Shown here: in pieces, positions 8,797 to 16,820 of the stretch
How positions within the stretch are numbered: the first letter of the stretch is position 1
Layout: every line of letters begins with the position of its first letter
IMG/VR virus record: IMGVR_UViG_3300021364_000026
Coordinates: 1-55,896 of that record
Source: a virus
Strand: one strand, 5' to 3'
Length of the DNA stretch: 55,896 nucleotides
The notes under the pieces: model-generated
Databases searched by the model: none
What the model was told of the DNA's origin: nothing
What the model saw: the letters and a program-made list of their open reading frames with translations, nothing else
Position numbers and translations under genes: made by a program

Positions 8797-9546
8797 CTAT
8801 CGAGCTCCAATTCTAGCAACTTCTGAGAAACCTTCTCGCTTAAGGTCTAAGAAGAAAGTCCAACCTGCACCACCAAATCGATTCTTAACAGTCTCTAGAA
8901 CGCGTAAGCCTTTAAAGTCTTCATCCTTCTTTTCAATTGAAAGGTGAAGCATAGCGTCAACCATGTGCTTAAGCTTTTGTGAACCAGCCATATTACCACT
9001 TTTGTTAACTTGACCGATACAAATAACATTGATATAGTGCTCTTTAGCATAGTCTGTTAACTGTTGTAGAGCTCTTACTGCTGATTGGCTGTTTGTGTGC
9101 TCTTCCCCGTATTTACCGTCATTAAGGGTTTGCAAGGAGTCAACAATAAGAAAGAAAGGCTTGTTAGGAAACTTTCTACGAAGTGATGTACATTGTTGCA
9201 TTAACCGTGGAACGTACGACTCTTGACCTGCAACAAATCCGCTGCGGAGTGAAAGCCGCTCGCATGTTAGCTTAACTTGAAATAAGCTTTCCTCAGCTGT
9301 ATTAAATAAGCAAACATAACCTTGTGACGTCAAGGAGTCAGCAAGAGTGAGCATAAGTGTAGTCTTGCCTGCACCAGGCTCACCAGTAAAGAGTGAGATT
9401 GTCGAAGGTGTAAATCCTTCGCCGCCAAATGCATCATCAATGTAATCAATGCCGCACTTATTGCGCTCGCGAAGTTTATTTGGAATGTTGATGTCGAGGA
9501 TATTAGTACCAAAAACAATATTGTCGTTCTTTACCTTAAGTTTCAT
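8797..9546 (-). CDS. RadA/Sms-like recombination ATPase, core domain only
   Basis: A 249-aa RecA-fold ATPase. Walker A is GEPGAGKTT near residue 54, Walker B FFLIVDSLQ, and the RadA hallmark KNRFG appears near residue 226. Bacterial RadA (about 450 aa) has an N-terminal zinc finger and a C-terminal Lon-like domain; both are absent, leaving only the motor. RadA promotes branch migration and drives DNA unwinding during recombination, so this may be the phage's recombination or helicase motor. The ATG has AAAGG 7 nt upstream. A variant GTGCA promoter lies upstream. Confidence 0.87.
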   Translation of the reverse strand: MKLKVKNDNIVFGTNILDINIPNKLRERNKCGIDYIDDAFGGEGFTPSTISLFTGEPGAGKTTLMLTLADSLTSQGYVCLFNTAEESLFQVKLTCERLSLRSGFVAGQESYVPRLMQQCTSLRRKFPNKPFFLIVDSLQTLNDGKYGEEHTNSQSAVRALQQLTDYAKEHYINVICIGQVNKSGNMAGSQKLKHMVDAMLHLSIEKKDEDFKGLRVLETVKNRFGGAGWTFFLDLKREGFSEVARIGAR

Positions 9547-9590
9547 ATTTTAACCTTTTAATTTGGTGTTTAAGTGGATTATGATAATAT

Positions 9591-9620
9591 AATATAATAA
9601 ATTTATTCTAAGTTGCACGC
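9591..9620 (-). promoter_or_regulatory. weak phage promoter, GCGTGCA with TATATT
   Basis: On the minus strand GCGTGCA is followed by TATATT after 17 nt (complement of 9591-9596). It is a poorer match than the other copies in both box and spacing. It precedes the RadA-like gene. Confidence 0.5.
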
Positions 9621-9935
9621 TCAGAGTTTTCTGAGGTATTGTCCATCGTAAGCTTTAACTGAGCAACCAAACAGTACAAAGAAATAGTTCTTTTCTAGCT
9701 TCTTGCCAAAATATTGATTGTTCGAAACAATTAAACCAATAGCATTGGTATGAGTGCACTTTACAAGATCGTTTACTTCATAACTCCATACTATTACTTT
9801 TTTCTTTGTCTCATAAGAAGAATTCTTAAGTACTTTCTTTTTAATTGTCTTTTTTGTTTTATTCTTAAAGAATGATGGATCTTCTTCTCTAAGCTTTTTT
9901 TTAGCAGCTGCTAAATCACTTTTTTTATAAGACAT
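9621..9935 (-). CDS. Lys-rich N-terminus plus small SH3-like barrel
   Basis: A 104-aa protein. The first 45 residues are very Lys-rich (KTKKTIKKKVLKN). The rest (VNDLVKCTHTNAIGLIVSN) has the D-L-V...G-I/L-I-V pattern of a small SH3/KOW-like barrel, which fits nucleic-acid or protein binding. A perfect AGGAGG precedes the ATG. Both a GTGTA-type promoter and a TAATATTTATA motif are upstream, so it may be expressed at more than one stage. Function unknown. Confidence 0.65.
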   Translation of the reverse strand: MSYKKSDLAAAKKKLREEDPSFFKNKTKKTIKKKVLKNSSYETKKKVIVWSYEVNDLVKCTHTNAIGLIVSNNQYFGKKLEKNYFFVLFGCSVKAYDGQYLRKL

Positions 9936-9945
9936 ATTGACCTCC

Positions 9946-9956
9946 TATAAATATTA
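9946..9956 (-). promoter_or_regulatory. TAATATTTATA motif (candidate late element)
   Basis: An exact TAATATTTATA on the minus strand, about 11 nt before the start of the 104-aa gene. It shares four bases with the -10 element of the overlapping GTGTA-type promoter. The same 11-mer precedes the genes at 15279, 41445 and 54442. Confidence 0.4.
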
Positions 9957-9983
9957 TAACAACTCAATGTACAATGTACACGC
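9953..9983 (-). promoter_or_regulatory. phage promoter, GCGTGTA-N18-TATAAT
   Basis: On the minus strand GCGTGTA, then 18 nt, then TATAAT (complement of 9953-9958), directly upstream of the 104-aa gene and downstream of the HExxH peptidase gene. Confidence 0.75.
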
Positions 9984-9999
9984 GATAAATATTTATATT

Positions 10000-10470
10000 T
10001 TAAACCTTTGGATCAATAATTTCTACATTAATACGCTTACCGTAAACTTCTTGAAGTCCTGTCTTGAGATAAGACATAATACAATTAGTCGACACCTCGT
10101 CGAGTCTTATTGCGTCAAACTTAATGTTAAGACTTGTTGCAAGTTGTTTGCCTAAATTCCACGCTGTTATCTCTTCATTGATAAGCGAAATAAACTGCTT
10201 TTTAGAATTAACATTTGAATAGTAAGTAGAATTATTTACTTTCATATTTCTAATAGCTTCTTCGCCTAATTCAAGCTGTACATGACCAGATTCGTGAATA
10301 AGTGCAATAAGCCTATCTCGCCAATGATTGTTCTTATTAATGCAAATTAGATTTGCACCAGAGTAATATGCATCTTCTTCAAAAGCTTTTAAAACAGTGT
10401 TTACTTTATATTTGTATTGAAGATATGTAGCTAAAAAATTAAACCCAGGTTCATATTTTTCTTTTGACAT
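10000..10470 (-). CDS. IrrE/ImmA-like zinc metallopeptidase
   Basis: A 156-aa protein with a clear zincin motif, HESGH near residues 59-63, in a helix (RLIALIHESGHVQLE). A glutamate about 45 residues later (NEEITAWNLGKQLA) is a plausible third ligand. This fits ImmA/IrrE-type peptidases, which cut repressor proteins or act in phage-host switches. Here there is no helix-turn-helix domain and no adjacent repressor. I place the start at MSKEKYEPG because AAGGAG lies 8 nt before that ATG; a longer frame overlaps the transglycosylase gene. Substrate unknown. Confidence 0.75.
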   Translation of the reverse strand: MSKEKYEPGFNFLATYLQYKYKVNTVLKAFEEDAYYSGANLICINKNNHWRDRLIALIHESGHVQLELGEEAIRNMKVNNSTYYSNVNSKKQFISLINEEITAWNLGKQLATSLNIKFDAIRLDEVSTNCIMSYLKTGLQEVYGKRINVEIIDPKV

Positions 10471-10491
10471 AATTTTGCTCCTTATGCAAAA

Positions 10492-10523
10492 ATTATAAAT
10501 CATAGAATAAATTTAGTGCACGC
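10492..10523 (-). promoter_or_regulatory. phage promoter, GCGTGCA-N19-TATAAT
   Basis: On the minus strand GCGTGCA is followed, 19 nt after GTGCA, by TATAAT (complement of 10492-10497). It lies within the last codons of the transglycosylase gene and serves the peptidase gene. Confidence 0.7.
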
Positions 10524-11044
10524 AAGAGTTTCTTTTTATATTCCTTAAATTTTTTCTTTTGTTTGCGAACACTTTTATTTAAACGCTTCTTAAACTTCTT
10601 GACTTTTGATGCGTATTTTAACCCTTCTTTTTTGTAGTCATATCCACCCGGTTTTACTTCTATCTCGTCTTTGCACCTATAACCTTGATTATAACCACAT
10701 AAACTTATATCTAAACTTCCTCTTCCGTACTTCTTAAACATAGAAAAAATTCGAGCACCTTGTTTAATAGCCTCACTAGGATCTTCATTTAGCGTCTGAC
10801 ATGATACGCGTGGTCTTGTCCACTTAGGGACAACTTGAGAAATGCCACAAGCTCTTCCTGTGTAAGAATTAATATTAGTAGTAAAGTTACTCTCTACCCA
10901 AAGTAGAGAAACATACGTAGAAGGATCGATGTTGTACTCTGTTGATACTTCATGCAATGTTTGAATGTTTTCACATATATTAGATTCGTTAATAACGCCG
11001 TTCATATCTAGCAAGGCGAAGCAAATTAATATTTCTTTAATCAT
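10493..11044 (-). CDS. lytic transglycosylase-like (SLT) protein
   Basis: A 183-aa protein with a short hydrophobic N-terminus (EILICFALLDMNG) that could be a weak export signal. The SLT-type fold follows: catalytic Glu in LLWVESNF near residue 51, GISQV, and the CGYNQGY motif. The C-terminal 45 residues are extremely Lys-rich. Such enzymes cleave the glycan strand of peptidoglycan during phage entry or lysis. It overlaps the upstream gene's end by 8 nt. The basic tail could bind DNA or the wall. Whether it acts in the virion or in lysis cannot be told from sequence. Confidence 0.82.
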   Translation of the reverse strand: MIKEILICFALLDMNGVINESNICENIQTLHEVSTEYNIDPSTYVSLLWVESNFTTNINSYTGRACGISQVVPKWTRPRVSCQTLNEDPSEAIKQGARIFSMFKKYGRGSLDISLCGYNQGYRCKDEIEVKPGGYDYKKEGLKYASKVKKFKKRLNKSVRKQKKKFKEYKKKLLRALNLFYDL

Positions 11045-11234
11045 AAACCTTTATTACGTCTCCAGACAAATACTTCTGTATATCGTCGTCGCTATACTTA
11101 ACAACAATAAATACTCTGTCTGCAGTCGTACCTCCTGTTGTCATAAAATTATTTCTAGAATACTCAATATTGATTACAGTACCTACCCTGTGCGTCGTCA
11201 TAAAATGTGAGACTTTTTGTCCTATCTTAAACAT
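11037..11234 (-). CDS. small SH3-like protein
   Basis: A 65-aa protein opening FKIGQKVSHFMTTHRVGTVINI, the classic 'G-x-x-V...G-T-V' pattern of a small SH3-like barrel. AAGGA lies 7 nt before the ATG. It precedes and overlaps the transglycosylase gene. Function unknown. Confidence 0.65.
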   Translation of the reverse strand: MFKIGQKVSHFMTTHRVGTVINIEYSRNNFMTTGGTTADRVFIVVKYSDDDIQKYLSGDVIKVYD

Positions 11235-11253
11235 AAACTATTCCTTTTTAAAA

Positions 11254-11736
11254 CTAGATCATTCCGTTGTCTTTAAGTGCAGTTAATACGTCAATTAGTG
11301 CTTGGATGCCTGATTGCATACAAGTTGCACCAGAATCCGAGACGCATTGCTTAAGAACTGCATGATCATCATTATAATAAGATCTGCACTTGTTATAGGA
11401 ATTTTGACATGGGACGTCGTCTCTATAGTGGTCTAAAGACTCAGGATTGTCTGCATGATATTGTACATGATCTACATACTCATCAGTTGTTACAGTGCCG
11501 TCATTGTCTAAATCAAAATGATTGTATAAATCTTCTTGAGAAACAACACCATCTCTATCCGGATCTAGATCATCATGCGACATACCGTCAATAGGATAAT
11601 CTTCTGTGCTTGATTCATGACTGCATTGACACGGTATTGTATTGCAATGCATGCAAACATTATCAAGCTGTAATGCGCTTTCTTTCATTAGCTTAATAAA
11701 GTTTTTAGTAATGTCTCTTTCATTTAATCTTTTCAT
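11254..11736 (-). CDS. EF-hand calcium-binding protein with capsid-targeting-like leader
   Basis: A 160-aa protein. The N-terminus (TKNFIKLMKESALQL) matches the amphipathic leader ending in x-x-E seen on many presumed virion proteins here, with M-K-E rather than L/I-x-E. A Cys cluster follows (CMHCNTIPCQC, residues 28-38), possibly a metal site. Two EF-hand loops follow: DPDRDGVVSQED (58-69, final position Asp instead of Glu) and DLDNDGTVTTDE (75-86, canonical). The second half has five more cysteines. I start at the ATG at 11736, with AGGAAG 6 nt upstream; the longer frame begins at GTG. Calcium binding is well supported; the role is not. Confidence 0.8.
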   Translation of the reverse strand: MKRLNERDITKNFIKLMKESALQLDNVCMHCNTIPCQCSHESSTEDYPIDGMSHDDLDPDRDGVVSQEDLYNHFDLDNDGTVTTDEYVDHVQYHADNPESLDHYRDDVPCQNSYNKCRSYYNDDHAVLKQCVSDSGATCMQSGIQALIDVLTALKDNGMI

Positions 11737-11746
11737 AATCACTTCC

Positions 11747-11757
11747 TGTAAATATTA
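11747..11757 (-). promoter_or_regulatory. TAATATTTACA, one mismatch to candidate late element
   Basis: The minus strand reads TAATATTTACA about 11 nt before the EF-hand gene, one base off the TAATATTTATA found before several other genes. It overlaps a short inverted repeat (TGTAATATTTACA). Confidence 0.3.
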
Positions 11758-11767
11758 CAGTATATAA

Positions 11768-12919
11768 TTATGTCTTGCTTTGTGAAATATCATGAGACTC
11801 TTTTCTGCTCATTCCTTTCATTATCTTATCGTTCATAATTTTTTGGCTTTCTAGCTTATCAGCAAACTTTTGAACGTTATCTTCAGCAAACTCTGTATTA
11901 ATTTGTAGACCTTTGATTACTTTTGTAATTCTTTCTAAGATAAAACATGCAATATGAGCAGAGTCTTTAAAGATAATCCTTTCAGGCGCTGAATGTGATA
12001 TGTCCCTCTCTAAAAGAGTTGTACAGTTTTCTATTGCAGTGTGCATATAGCTTTTATATAATCTCGCCAATCCACATATATTTTCTGTTAGAATCGGGTT
12101 TTTCTTGTGTGGCATTGAAGATGAACCTTTCTGTTTATTGCTAAAAGGCTCAGCCATTTCATTTACGCCATCAATGCTATAGATTCTAATATCATAAGCA
12201 ATCTTTTCAACTGCAATGACAGTTTTAAGCATTGCATAAAAATAGTCTAAATAAATTTCTCTTGGGATAATTTGGGAACATACAGTAGGATACAAACCTA
12301 AAGATCTTAATGCATTATTTTCGTTGCCCATGCTGTTTGTTGTATTGTTTCCAGAAGGACCAGATAACTTTCCAAACTTAAGATTAGACTTTGCAACAAT
12401 TAGTGCATCATGGTTTCTTCGCAATGAAGATATCCAACGATTAAACACGTTATAATAAGTTTGAACTTCAGCAGCTTTTCCATGTGTCCTTGATAAAATC
12501 CTTTGGCTTGCCTTTTCTGACTTCAGAAGTTTATTTAAATAAAAACACACTTCTGAAACTTTGTTTATTACTACTTGTAAAGTTTCTCGACACATTAAAG
12601 TATTTGCTGTGTCCAAAATATCAGACGATGTAAGACCATAATGAATCCAGCGTCCACTATTGTCAGGAACTGATTCTTCTAGCATCTGTACAAAAGCTTG
12701 TACATCATGACGAGTTTCTTCTTCAATCTCTTTCCATCTAGCAATGTCTATCTTTACATGTGTCTTAATGGTTTCAAGCTCGTCTTCAGTTATAGTTTTG
12801 TCAATTATATTAGATCTTAAAGCATCTAAATGTGCTAACTCTACTTTTAGCCATGTATCTAATTTATTTTTTGTTGTCCATATATCATGGATTTCTTTAA
12901 CTTTATATCTTGGAATCAT
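11768..12919 (-). CDS. purB: adenylosuccinate lyase
   Basis: A 383-aa member of the fumarase/aspartase superfamily, converting adenylosuccinate to AMP plus fumarate. It has the family signature GSSSMPHKKNP near residues 264-275, HYGLTSSDILDTAN near residue 90 and SRTHGKAAEVQTYYN in the middle. Bacterial PurB is about 430 residues, so the C-terminus is some 45 residues short. GGAG lies 6 nt before the ATG. It overlaps the 3' end of purA by 17 nt, so the two consecutive steps IMP to AMP are translationally linked. It may also act on SAICAR in the de novo pathway, as cellular PurB does. Confidence 0.95.
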   Translation of the reverse strand: MIPRYKVKEIHDIWTTKNKLDTWLKVELAHLDALRSNIIDKTITEDELETIKTHVKIDIARWKEIEEETRHDVQAFVQMLEESVPDNSGRWIHYGLTSSDILDTANTLMCRETLQVVINKVSEVCFYLNKLLKSEKASQRILSRTHGKAAEVQTYYNVFNRWISSLRRNHDALIVAKSNLKFGKLSGPSGNNTTNSMGNENNALRSLGLYPTVCSQIIPREIYLDYFYAMLKTVIAVEKIAYDIRIYSIDGVNEMAEPFSNKQKGSSSMPHKKNPILTENICGLARLYKSYMHTAIENCTTLLERDISHSAPERIIFKDSAHIACFILERITKVIKGLQINTEFAEDNVQKFADKLESQKIMNDKIMKGMSRKESHDISQSKT

Positions 12920-14138
12920 TAATGCTCCAAACGATTTCGCCTCGTTTTGGCCCAGTCGTATAAGAAATATTGTTTACGTTAGTAATGTCACTTACCACGT
13001 TGACTAAAGTTTTAAAGCCTTCGTCTTCTAAAGTAACATTGTCAATCTTAGGAATTCTTATTAGTTTATTTTCATGAAACACAAAAGGCTTTTCGATATG
13101 CGTCATAACATCAGTCTTAACGATACAGAGATGATTAACGCCATTATTTTGAATCGCTAAGTTAACTTCATCTAAATCTAGCCAACCGCATTGTCTTGGA
13201 CGTCCTGTTGTTGCACCATATTCTTGACCAATTTCTGCTAAGATTTGTGCTGGCTCATCGCTGATGATTGAAGGAAAGTTTCCACTTCCAACTTTAGTTT
13301 TATAAGACTTGATTACACCAATAACTTCGTCGATTTGAGTATGATTAAGCCCAGTTGAATTTAATGCACCGCCTACTGAAGGAAATGATGATGTCACGTC
13401 TGGATAGTTATTTGATCCAATACTTAGACCACTACCTTGTGCGCCTTCTAGTAGAATGTTTTTTCCTTCTTGATATAATTGAGAAACTGTTGTCTCATCT
13501 TCCATTAGATATTGACTTAATGTATTAACAGCATTTCGATACTTTGAAGTCCATTCATTATAAAAGCTAAAATTGTCATTTATTTGTTCATTAGAAGCAC
13601 CTTGTTCAGCAAACCCTGTTTGAAAGTCTAAAAACTTTTTATATATCTTGCTTAAAGAAGCCTCTGGTTTTGCGACAAAGTCTTTAAATAAGACTGAATC
13701 TCTAGCATAAAAGTCTGAGTATGCTGGGCCAATGCCTCTAGCAGTTGTACCAAGTTTTCCTTGATACTTCATTCTGTCTATTAGAATATGTGTAGGTTCA
13801 ATTAGCGGGCAAAATCCTGAAATTTTTAAATGATTATTAGTTAGTTTATTTGAAGAATCAAATGAAAGAAGCTCTTCGTAAAGGTCTGATACGTTTAGAA
13901 CACAACCTCTTGATATGACATTTAAAACGTCTTTATTGTTATCTCTACTTTGCACAACGCCAACTGGCAGAATGTGTGTTACAAATTTATTTCCTTCTCT
14001 ATCATATACTGTATGACCAGCATTTCCTCCTCCTTGAAATCTTACTACTACATCAGCCCACGTCTCTGTTAAGTCGTCGACTACTCTTCCCTTACCTTCG
14101 TCTCCGTGTTGGAGACCTAATACTAATTTTGTTGGCAT
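12903..14138 (-). CDS. purA: adenylosuccinate synthetase
   Basis: A 411-aa enzyme joining aspartate to IMP with GTP. The N-terminal GDEGKGR keeps the catalytic Asp of PurA, and GGGNAGHTV and TTGRPRQCGW are also present. The Asp argues against PurZ, the phage paralogue for 2-aminoadenine, where this residue is Ser or Gly. Length is close to the bacterial 430. It lies between the IMPDH/GMPR-family gene (3 nt away) and purB (17 nt overlap), forming a three-gene unit acting around IMP. Confidence 0.95.
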   Translation of the reverse strand: MPTKLVLGLQHGDEGKGRVVDDLTETWADVVVRFQGGGNAGHTVYDREGNKFVTHILPVGVVQSRDNNKDVLNVISRGCVLNVSDLYEELLSFDSSNKLTNNHLKISGFCPLIEPTHILIDRMKYQGKLGTTARGIGPAYSDFYARDSVLFKDFVAKPEASLSKIYKKFLDFQTGFAEQGASNEQINDNFSFYNEWTSKYRNAVNTLSQYLMEDETTVSQLYQEGKNILLEGAQGSGLSIGSNNYPDVTSSFPSVGGALNSTGLNHTQIDEVIGVIKSYKTKVGSGNFPSIISDEPAQILAEIGQEYGATTGRPRQCGWLDLDEVNLAIQNNGVNHLCIVKTDVMTHIEKPFVFHENKLIRIPKIDNVTLEDEGFKTLVNVVSDITNVNNISYTTGPKRGEIVWSINDSKI

Positions 14139-14141
14139 ATT

Positions 14142-15200
14142 TTACTTTCTATTATAAATGTGTGGATTACCTTCTGTATGAGAAGAAGATGTTTGAATTA
14201 CTGCAATTGAATCTTCTCTTAGTTCTTTTAAAGAGCGTACTCCGCTATATGACATTCCACTTCTTACGTTTGACATAATTTCACCGATGACCTTAGAAAC
14301 AGTTCCTTTATAAGGAACATAAGAACTTACTCCTTCGATTGAAGAGTAAGAACCTTTCCAGTTTTTTTGTGCTAACTTTGAAGCCATCCCATTATATCGC
14401 TTGATCTTTTTACCTTCATTGCTTAAGATGATTTTTCCGGGTGTTTCTTTAGTGCCACTAAGCATTGACCCAAGCATTACAAGATCTGCACCAGCTGCTA
14501 AAGACTTTACAACATCACCGCTGTTTTTAATACCACCATCTGCAATAATTAGTGCAGGCTCTTTAACACCTTCGTTTATCATTGCAGACTTTCTAGTATA
14601 GCAATCAATTACTGCATTAAGCGTCGGCATGCCGTGTCCTGTTTGAATTCTTGTTGTGCAAATACTACCACTACCAACAGAAGTTCTTACAGCATGTGCT
14701 CCTGCACTAGAAAGTCTTTCATAACCTTGAGATGTTGCAACATTTCCTGCAATAATAAATACATTTGGATAGTCAGATCTAATAAACTCTATTGCTTGCG
14801 TCATTAGTATGTGATCACCGTGTGCAATATCAACGCAGACTATAGATAAACCTTTTTCGTGTAAAGCTGACATTCTCTCTTTGTAATCACCAGAGACTCC
14901 AATTGCAGCTGCCTTTGTCTCTTTGTCGTTAATAAATGACAATAGTTTAGCTTGAAAGTCAATGGAGTTGTATCTATGAATAATCCCGAGGCCACCTAAA
15001 GATCTCATAGCATTACACATATAAGCTTCAGAAACAGTCGACATAGGACTGCTAATAATCGGTATATCTAAAACTACTTTATTACTACCTATTTGCATCT
15101 CTGTAGATGTATCTATTGCGCTTCTAGTTGTAATATCAGAATACTGTGGTACTAAAATTACGTCATCAAAACTTATTACTTTTTTTTCTAAAATTTTCAT
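14142..15200 (-). CDS. IMP dehydrogenase / GMP reductase family enzyme without CBS domains
   Basis: A 352-aa TIM-barrel enzyme with the catalytic Cys loop GSGSICTTR near residue 180, IADGGIKNSGD and GADLVMLGSML. Bacterial IMPDH is about 490 residues with two CBS domains; GMP reductase is about 347 without them. The segment between NGMAS and the EG of SIEGVSSYV is only about 16 residues. IMPDH has about 28 there, carrying the catalytic Arg-Tyr flap (RYF), which I do not find. That favours GMP reductase. In contrast the C-terminus (TSSSHTEGNPH) resembles IMPDH. The reaction (IMP to XMP, or GMP to IMP) is therefore unresolved. AGAGGT lies 6 nt before the ATG. Confidence 0.88.
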   Translation of the reverse strand: MKILEKKVISFDDVILVPQYSDITTRSAIDTSTEMQIGSNKVVLDIPIISSPMSTVSEAYMCNAMRSLGGLGIIHRYNSIDFQAKLLSFINDKETKAAAIGVSGDYKERMSALHEKGLSIVCVDIAHGDHILMTQAIEFIRSDYPNVFIIAGNVATSQGYERLSSAGAHAVRTSVGSGSICTTRIQTGHGMPTLNAVIDCYTRKSAMINEGVKEPALIIADGGIKNSGDVVKSLAAGADLVMLGSMLSGTKETPGKIILSNEGKKIKRYNGMASKLAQKNWKGSYSSIEGVSSYVPYKGTVSKVIGEIMSNVRSGMSYSGVRSLKELREDSIAVIQTSSSHTEGNPHIYNRK

Positions 15201-15246
15201 TAATGACCTCTAGTTAATAATCTATTTATATTATAATCAATCAGAA

Positions 15247-15257
15247 TAATATTTATA
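15247..15257 (+). promoter_or_regulatory. TAATATTTATA motif (candidate late element)
   Basis: An exact plus-strand copy about 21 nt before the start of the 513-aa membrane protein, in the 78-nt divergent region between it and the purine genes. Confidence 0.4.
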
Positions 15258-15278
15258 AAAAAATAAGGAAATAAAAGT

Positions 15279-16820
15279 ATGTTGTGCATAAAAAACATGA
15301 GTTTCGCTCCTATTGAAGGCCCTTACGACAGTAATGTTATTAGTCTTTCAAAGAAAATTGCTGGAGCTTATAACAAGTCTGTTCAGAATTTAAATTCTAA
15401 CTTGTTCTTAGGTTTTAAATTTGAAAATATTAAAGAACTAAAAAACTATAAAGCTAGTTTAAATTTTAAGAATAGAGTACTTGAAATAAACATTAGTGAA
15501 TCAACTAAGATTTTAATACCTAGCCTATATGCGTCTCCTAGAGAATTAGCTCATCTTTTTGAGTTTAGCAAAGAAAAAGAATTTAAAGATGAAATTATCT
15601 TAGAAAGAGCAATTAACAGTCATTCTGTTCAAGAAAACTTTAGACTAAAAGGCAAAGCTGACTCAATATTTTCAGGAATAAAAAGTGGCGTAAAGTCAGC
15701 AAAAAATTATTTTAGTTCTGATATAACAATACAGAATCCTGACAGTGTTACAAGCTTAGCAGAAAATATAACTTCAGACTTGTCTAAAATATTATCAATT
15801 GATGCTGGAAAAGATAGATTCTTAAAAGTCATAGAAGATTTTATTAAGCATGAAAACAAAGACTCAGTCGATAAGCTTTATGAAGCAATTTTCAACACAG
15901 CAGTAAAAACAAAATATGTTGAAAATTGTATTAGTAACATTAAAGATTTAGTTAGTAAAAAAAGAAAAGAAGGCGAAATTAAAGGAAATATTGATGACGA
16001 CGAAATACTAAAGTTAGTTGCTAAAAGCTATAACGTTAAAGAAAAAGATATAACGTCAAGAAACGAAAAAGATATTGTAGGTGTTATAAAGAAGATTTAT
16101 ACGTATATAACTAAAGGATTGTCAATACTAATTAATTCTATAAAAGGATTAACTTTTACTGCAGCTGCATATGAAACTTTTAATAACGGAGTTGGAAGCT
16201 TAGTGCTAAAAATAATTAAGTACACGATATCAGGATGTCTTAATGTAATTCAGTATTTTGTACAAACTGATAGTAATGCAGTCCAAGCAGCAAATGCTGC
16301 TTTAACTGGCGACTCTTCGGTCCTTGATAAAGTTGCAGCTACACTAACTAAAGCAAACGAGTTTTTTATTGGAAAAGGTATCGATAGTATTGACTACGGT
16401 CAAAGCTGGATTTTAGATAAATTATCTATAGTGTCAAGCAGCATTGAATCATTGCCCTATATAGGGGTCGTAAAATATCTTCTATTTGTATTTCTTGCTG
16501 CCATGGCACTCAAATATATTTATAATATAGTTAGAGATATATTTAAGATAAAAGACGAAAATCAAACAGACGCAGAAAAAATATTTGCAAGAATCTCAGA
16601 AGAAAATCTTAGCAATAATTTTGGATTTGATAAAATTCTTGCAACAGAAGGAATTATTATCGTTGTAGTTTCCCACTTAGAAAATGCAATAAAGTCTGGA
16701 AGATTTTCTAAAGAAGAGAAGTCTAGACTTAAAGGACTAATATCAGCTTTTTATTCTTCACATAAAAAGAAAACAAAAGAAGGAATTAAATTCTTCTTTA
16801 ATGAAATGAGTCTAAACTAA
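15279..16820 (+). CDS. 513-aa membrane-associated protein, unknown
   Basis: A 513-aa protein with a helical, Lys-rich first 270 residues. Two hydrophobic stretches follow: one near residues 285-330 (GLTFTAAAYETF, then LVLKIIKYTISGCLNVIQYF) and a strong one near 390-415 (IGVVKYLLFVFLAAMALKY). The end is charged. The N-terminus (MSFAPIEGPYD) contains an I-E-G that could be a prohead-protease site but lacks the usual leader helix. AAGGA lies about 9 nt before the first ATG. It ends convergently with uvsE, overlapping its last 4 nt. It may be a virion protein delivered into the membrane; this is a guess. Confidence 0.65.
   Translation: MLCIKNMSFAPIEGPYDSNVISLSKKIAGAYNKSVQNLNSNLFLGFKFENIKELKNYKASLNFKNRVLEINISESTKILIPSLYASPRELAHLFEFSKEKEFKDEIILERAINSHSVQENFRLKGKADSIFSGIKSGVKSAKNYFSSDITIQNPDSVTSLAENITSDLSKILSIDAGKDRFLKVIEDFIKHENKDSVDKLYEAIFNTAVKTKYVENCISNIKDLVSKKRKEGEIKGNIDDDEILKLVAKSYNVKEKDITSRNEKDIVGVIKKIYTYITKGLSILINSIKGLTFTAAAYETFNNGVGSLVLKIIKYTISGCLNVIQYFVQTDSNAVQAANAALTGDSSVLDKVAATLTKANEFFIGKGIDSIDYGQSWILDKLSIVSSSIESLPYIGVVKYLLFVFLAAMALKYIYNIVRDIFKIKDENQTDAEKIFARISEENLSNNFGFDKILATEGIIIVVVSHLENAIKSGRFSKEEKSRLKGLISAFYSSHKKKTKEGIKFFFNEMSLN

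Noticed and set aside
10000-10503. Longer start for the peptidase
   Set aside because: The added residues overlap the transglycosylase stop and lack a ribosome binding site, whereas the internal ATG has AAGGAG at 8 nt.
12903-14138. PurZ (2-aminoadenine synthesis) instead of PurA
   Set aside because: GDEGKGR keeps the catalytic Asp that PurZ replaces with Ser or Gly. No companion genes for the Z-genome pathway were seen.
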